Origin: an uncultured Clostridia bacterium | GTDB taxonomy: Bacteria > Bacillota > Clostridia > Christensenellales > Aristaeellaceae | NCBI GenBank assembly: GCA_937894675.1 | Contig: CALCQO010000010.1 | Location: 1-17,091 of the forward strand | Direction of reading: 5' to 3' | Length of the DNA stretch: 17,091 nucleotides | Shown here: positions 13,226 through 17,091 of the stretch, in pieces | Numbering within the stretch: position 1 is the first letter of the stretch | Layout of the letters: the number at the start of each line of letters is the position of its first letter | Notes under the pieces: model-generated | The model's input: the letters and a program-made list of their open reading frames with translations, nothing else | Told to the model about the DNA's origin: nothing | The model's database searches: none | Position numbers and translations under genes: made by a program

Positions 13226-14176
13226 ATGAGCGAAGATCCACGCAGCCTGGTTTACCGGCTGATCAACAATATCCGCCGCGTCATTGTGGGCAAGGACGAA
13301 GCCATCGAGCTGGCGCTGATTGCCCTGTTGTGCAAAGGCCATGTGTTAATTGAGGACGTGCCCGGCGTTGGCAAAACCACTTTGGCGGCGTCCCTGGCCA
13401 AATCCCTGGACTGCACCTTTGGCCGCATCCAGTTTACCCCCGACGTGATGCCCTCGGACGTGACGGGCTTTACCATGTGCAACATGCAGACGGGGGAAAT
13501 GGAATACAAGCCCGGCGCCGTGATGGTGCAGGTGCTGCTGGCTGACGAAATCAACCGCACCAGCCCCAAGACCCAGTCCAGTTTATTGGAAGTAATGGAA
13601 GAAGGCCAGGTCACGGTGGACGGCACCACCTACCAGCTGCCCCAGCCCTTCATGGTGCTGGCCACCCAGAACCCCATCGACTTTGTGGGCACCTATCCTT
13701 TGCCTGAGGCGCAGATGGACCGCTTTTTCCTGCGCATCCGCATCGGCTACCCCACCATCGAGGAAGAGATGGACGTGCTGGGCCGCCATACCGGGCAGGA
13801 ATCGCCGCTGAAAGCCCTGGGGCCGGTGTGCGGCACCCGGGAAGTGCTGGACATGCAGAGCCAGGTAGGCGCGGTATACTCCAGCCCCGAAGCCCGCAGC
13901 TATGTGGCCACCATCGCCGCCCACACCAGGCAGCACCCCGCGCTGCAGCTGGGGGTATCCCCCCGGGGCACCATTGCCCTGCTGCGGGCTGCCCAGGCCT
14001 GCGCCGTGCTGGCGGGCAGAGACTATGTTCTGCCCGACGACGTACGCCACATGGCGCTGCCCGTACTGTGCCACCGGCTGATTTTAACCCCCGAAGCCCG
14101 CATGAAGGGCATGACGGCGGAACAACTGATGAACGAAGTGCTCTTAAGCGTGTCTGTGCCGGGCAAGGTGTCATGA
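13226..14176 (+). CDS. MoxR family AAA+ ATPase
   Basis: A 316-residue AAA+ ATPase. MoxR proteins act as chaperone-like ATPases that help assemble or activate partner proteins encoded next to them, often ones carrying DUF58 or von Willebrand A domains. The Walker A motif PGVGKTT is at 46-52, Walker B LLADEINR at 104-111, sensor 1 ATQNP at 146-150, and the arginine-finger region PEAQMDRF follows. SPRGT later in the lid domain is the sensor 2 motif. The length is standard for MoxR. AAGGA lies six bases before the ATG. Its stop codon overlaps the start of the DUF58 gene (ATGA), so the two proteins are made together. There is no membrane segment; it works in the cytoplasm. Confidence 0.96.
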   Translation: MSEDPRSLVYRLINNIRRVIVGKDEAIELALIALLCKGHVLIEDVPGVGKTTLAASLAKSLDCTFGRIQFTPDVMPSDVTGFTMCNMQTGEMEYKPGAVMVQVLLADEINRTSPKTQSSLLEVMEEGQVTVDGTTYQLPQPFMVLATQNPIDFVGTYPLPEAQMDRFFLRIRIGYPTIEEEMDVLGRHTGQESPLKALGPVCGTREVLDMQSQVGAVYSSPEARSYVATIAAHTRQHPALQLGVSPRGTIALLRAAQACAVLAGRDYVLPDDVRHMALPVLCHRLILTPEARMKGMTAEQLMNEVLLSVSVPGKVS

Positions 14177-15324
14177 CCGGCAGGCTGTATACCGTCCTGC
14201 TCGCCCTGGTGTCAATGCTGGTAAGCGCGTTGTCCCTGGGGGGGCAGGTTTTTTACCTGTTCAGCCTGGTGCTGGGCGCGATGCTGCTCTACAGCTTGCT
14301 CAGCGTGCTGCTGGCCCGAAACATGCTGCAGGTAAAGCAAACCACGGATGTGACGGAACGGGAGCGGGGGGAAACCTCCACCCTGCACATGGAAGCCAAT
14401 TTGAAAAGCCCCCTGCCCATCGCCCCCTTGCAGTTTGATCTGCTTTTGCCCGGCGGCGAAAGCCGCATGGCCATGGATACGGGCATATTCAGCAAGCGCA
14501 GCGCTGCCTTCCCCTTCCGCCTGCAGCATGTGGGGGTGTTCCCGGTGGGGGCGCAGAGCTTCTGGGTCAGCGATGTGTTCGGGCTGTTTAGGCTGAGGAA
14601 AAAGTGGAAGGACCCCTTGCCCCAGGTAGTGTCCCTGCCCCGGCCTTTCGGGGTAGAGCGGCTGAAGTTTCCACCCCAGGATGACGGCAACATGCTGACC
14701 AACCGCTCGGGCGAGGACATTACCTCCCCCGAGGATACGCGCAACTACCGCCAGGGCGACGCCCTCAAGCGCATCCACTGGAAGTTAAGCCAGCGGATGG
14801 GCGAGTTGATTGTGCGCCGTTTTGAGGTGCCTTCTCCCCCGGATACCCTGATATTGATGGACTGCAGCGACCCGGTGGGCGGCGACAGCCAGGAGGACGG
14901 GCTGATGCGCCTGCGGGACACCCTGTGCGAAACGGCGCTGTCCGCCGCCAAGATGCAGATGGAGGACAACAACCCCGTGAGGGTGCCCCTGTACGGGGCG
15001 CGCACAGGCGAGTTCCAGGCCGACCACGCGGGCAACCTGCAGCTGTTGCGCGAGGAACTGGCCTACCAGCTGTTCCGCGGCGGCGAGCCTTTCGAGAAAA
15101 CCCTCAACGTGGAGCTGCGCCGCATGCGCCGCACGGGCGCCACGGTGATTATTACCACGCGCCTGGACGCCCAGGTGGTGGAAGCGGTAAAGAACATCCG
15201 CCTGTCGGGCCCCAATGTGCGCTACTATTATGTAACCTTTACCCCTGACGCGCCGGAGAACACCCCCTTTATCAGCCGCTTGCAGCACCATCTGGTGGAG
15301 GTATGCTATGTCACTCCCGCGTAA
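14173..15324 (+). CDS. DUF58 domain membrane protein
   Basis: A 383-residue protein with two hydrophobic segments near 5-25 and 28-47, then a soluble region ending in the DUF58 domain. The DUF58 signature, EDTRNYRQGDALKRIHW at about 190-206, is fully present, and the following MDCSDP sits where related domains carry a metal-binding loop. DUF58 proteins are usual partners of MoxR ATPases; their biochemical role is not established. The frame is open far upstream (to 13828), but the ATG at 14173 overlaps the MoxR stop as ATGA and begins the first membrane helix. Its end overlaps the transglutaminase gene by 17 bases. Confidence 0.93.
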   Translation: MTGRLYTVLLALVSMLVSALSLGGQVFYLFSLVLGAMLLYSLLSVLLARNMLQVKQTTDVTERERGETSTLHMEANLKSPLPIAPLQFDLLLPGGESRMAMDTGIFSKRSAAFPFRLQHVGVFPVGAQSFWVSDVFGLFRLRKKWKDPLPQVVSLPRPFGVERLKFPPQDDGNMLTNRSGEDITSPEDTRNYRQGDALKRIHWKLSQRMGELIVRRFEVPSPPDTLILMDCSDPVGGDSQEDGLMRLRDTLCETALSAAKMQMEDNNPVRVPLYGARTGEFQADHAGNLQLLREELAYQLFRGGEPFEKTLNVELRRMRRTGATVIITTRLDAQVVEAVKNIRLSGPNVRYYYVTFTPDAPENTPFISRLQHHLVEVCYVTPA

Positions 15325-17091
15325 CTGGCAGCGCCAGCTCATGTCCTGGCTGCTGAGCAGCCTGGTGGGCTTTGGCTCCCTCTGGCCGCTGCTGGATTTG
15401 CTGGCCCTGGGGCAGGAAGCCCCGGCAGCCCTTGTTTACATATTGGTCTTTACCCTGGCCGTGCGGCTGACCGAGGGCATCAAAGCCGGCATCCGCCCTC
15501 TGGTTCGCCTTGGGCTGCTGGCTGCCTTTGTGCTGGCAAACGGGGGTGTCCAGAAAGGGGCGCAGCTATTCAGCGCCATGGTGAACTTGGTGCCCCTGCC
15601 CTCCGCCCTGCTGCTGTACAGCGATTTTCTGGTGCCCCTGCTGGCTTTGGTGATGGCCCTCTTCGGCCTGCTGCTGACCGCCGGGGACGCCGCCCACGCC
15701 GTGCCCCTGATTTTAACCGTGTCGGTGATGACCTGGATGAGCGGCTCCCGCCAGAACTTGAGCCACTACCTGCCCATGGCGCTGAGCATCCCCCTGCTGT
15801 TTGCCTTTAACCGCCCGCTGAACGCCCTTTTAACCGAGCGGCAGGAGGTGGGCTCCCCCCGCCGGTTTATCCGCCGGGCATTGCCCCTGGCACTGGTGAT
15901 TCTGCTGGCCGCCTCCCTGTTGACACCCCAGTACCGCACCACCTACGCCCCCATGGAGCAAAAGGCGGACGAGCTGCGCCAATTGATCAACGATTACTTT
16001 TTCTTTACCGACTCGCGCCAGTCCTTTTCCCTGCGCTCGGAGGGCTGGCAGCCCATGGGCGATGAGGGCTTGGGCGGCGTGCCCCAGGTACCCGACACCC
16101 CGGTGATGGAGGTGCGGGGCGACGGACGCCTCTACCTGCGCGGCGCCATAAGGGATATGTACAACGGCCGCGCCTGGTACGACACCATTTCCAGCCAGCG
16201 CTACAGCTACAACTCCATCCGGTACCTTTCCCTCAGGGACACTTTGCTGGACATGAACCTGCCCCCCGAGGGGAATACCGCCTCCAAACAGGCGGCGGTG
16301 CACATGCTGCGCGCCTCCACCTCCACCCTGTTTTTGCCCCAGCGCGCTCGGGACATGGTGCTGGGGGTGCGGATGGTGCCCTATTTCAACCTGTCCACCG
16401 AGCTGTTCATCACCCGCAACCTGGAAGCCGGGGACGGCTACTCCGTCAGCTATGAGGACTATGTCGCCGGCAGCGAGGTGGCGCAGCTGGCCAAGCGGCT
16501 GGAAAGCCGCGATGACCCGCGCTATGCCAACCTGCAGCAGCAGTACACCCAGCTGCCCGCCCACCTGACCCCCGACGGCATCATCGCCGACCTGGCCCGC
16601 AGCATAGCGGGCAACGCGGGCACGCCCTACGAGATGGCGGACAAAATCATGCGCACCCTGAAACAGAACTACAGTTATACGCTGAACGTGCCGCCCACCC
16701 CCACCGACATTGACTTCACCGCCCATTTCCTGTTTGAGAGCAAGGCAGGCTACTGCACCTATTTCGCCACCGCCATGGTGGTATTGGCCCGCAGTTTGAA
16801 CCTGCCCGCCCGCTATGTGGAAGGCTTTCTGGCCGAGGGCGAGGGTACGGACAGCCCCGTAACCCTGACCAGCCGCAACGGCCACGCCTGGGCAGAGGTC
16901 TACATCCCCTCGGTGGGCTGGGTGGTGTTTGACGCCACCGCCCCTTCCTCCGACGAAAGCGGCGGGGACAGCGGCGGCGACCAGCAGCCCGAGCCTTCCC
17001 CCAGCCCTGAAGTGCAGCCCACCCCCTCCCCGGAGCCGGAGGAAGCCCCCGAGCCCACCCCCAGCCCCACCCCGCAGAACCTGCCCACCAC
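15308..17091 (+). CDS. Membrane transglutaminase-like protein (TgpA-like), 3' end cut by window edge
   Basis: At least 594 residues are encoded before the window ends. The first 210 or so residues hold about six or seven membrane helices, then a long extracytoplasmic region follows. A transglutaminase/protease core is near 475-545, with Cys483 in GYCTYFATAMV, His526 in NGHAWAEV and Asp542 in VVFDATAP. This gives a complete Cys-His-Asp triad. After it comes a linker rich in Pro, Ser, Thr and Glu, as in relatives that then have another membrane helix and a C-terminal domain. GGAGG at 15297-15301 lies six bases before the ATG, which sits inside the DUF58 gene. MoxR, DUF58 and a membrane transglutaminase form a known conserved set, thought to act at the cell envelope; the substrate is unknown. 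Confidence 0.93.
   Translation, partial: MSLPRNWQRQLMSWLLSSLVGFGSLWPLLDLLALGQEAPAALVYILVFTLAVRLTEGIKAGIRPLVRLGLLAAFVLANGGVQKGAQLFSAMVNLVPLPSALLLYSDFLVPLLALVMALFGLLLTAGDAAHAVPLILTVSVMTWMSGSRQNLSHYLPMALSIPLLFAFNRPLNALLTERQEVGSPRRFIRRALPLALVILLAASLLTPQYRTTYAPMEQKADELRQLINDYFFFTDSRQSFSLRSEGWQPMGDEGLGGVPQVPDTPVMEVRGDGRLYLRGAIRDMYNGRAWYDTISSQRYSYNSIRYLSLRDTLLDMNLPPEGNTASKQAAVHMLRASTSTLFLPQRARDMVLGVRMVPYFNLSTELFITRNLEAGDGYSVSYEDYVAGSEVAQLAKRLESRDDPRYANLQQQYTQLPAHLTPDGIIADLARSIAGNAGTPYEMADKIMRTLKQNYSYTLNVPPTPTDIDFTAHFLFESKAGYCTYFATAMVVLARSLNLPARYVEGFLAEGEGTDSPVTLTSRNGHAWAEVYIPSVGWVVFDATAPSSDESGGDSGGDQQPEPSPSPEVQPTPSPEPEEAPEPTPSPTPQNLPT

Noticed and set aside
15830..16885. Minus-strand open frame of 351 codons
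   Set aside because: It is antisense to the transglutaminase gene, which has an intact triad and a ribosome binding site. The predicted protein is low in complexity and unlike known families.

Overview
The window is a gene-dense stretch of a high-GC chromosome, almost certainly from a member of the Clostridia (Bacillota). The evidence is strong AAGGAGG-type ribosome binding sites, RNase Y, a fused CitX-CitG protein, and a hydrolase / HXXXD acyltransferase / zinc-ribbon membrane protein cluster of a kind I associate with gut Clostridia. I see no tRNA, rRNA, CRISPR array, insertion sequence or phage gene, so a species cannot be named.

Left edge (1-2759). Two and a half perfect copies of a 95-bp, palindrome-rich tandem repeat run in from the left edge. 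They stop directly upstream of an ornithine carbamoyltransferase gene, and the last copy appears to supply its -35 box. The gene converges on, and overlaps by 29 bp, an orphan citX-citG fusion that makes and attaches the citrate lyase prosthetic group.

Minus-strand cluster (2760-8088). Five tightly packed genes read leftward from one good promoter (TTGCGC-N17-TAGAAT): an alpha/beta hydrolase, an HXXXD acyltransferase, a six-helix membrane protein with a zinc ribbon, an AlkD-like DNA glycosylase and an M3 oligopeptidase. The first three look like one functional unit, possibly acyl or alcohol ester metabolism at the membrane, and are the best candidate for an uncharacterised system.

Middle (8239-11650). 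Divergently, a 232-residue charged LEA-like or phasin-like protein is transcribed rightward and ends at a textbook terminator. An aspartylglucosaminidase-type Ntn hydrolase follows. It converges on the RNase Y gene across a shared bidirectional terminator. RNase Y has a leader of about 250 nt with its own strong promoter and a terminator-like hairpin inside it, which suggests a small RNA or an attenuated leader.

Right part (11951-17091). An alkaline-phosphatase-superfamily gene reads leftward, with a perfect palindrome centred on its -10 box. A MoxR ATPase / DUF58 / membrane transglutaminase operon diverges from it. The three genes overlap (ATGA, then 17 bp), and the transglutaminase gene runs off the right edge.

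Several promoters in the window share a TTGC-type -35 box with a 17-nt spacer, which makes the promoter calls mutually consistent.
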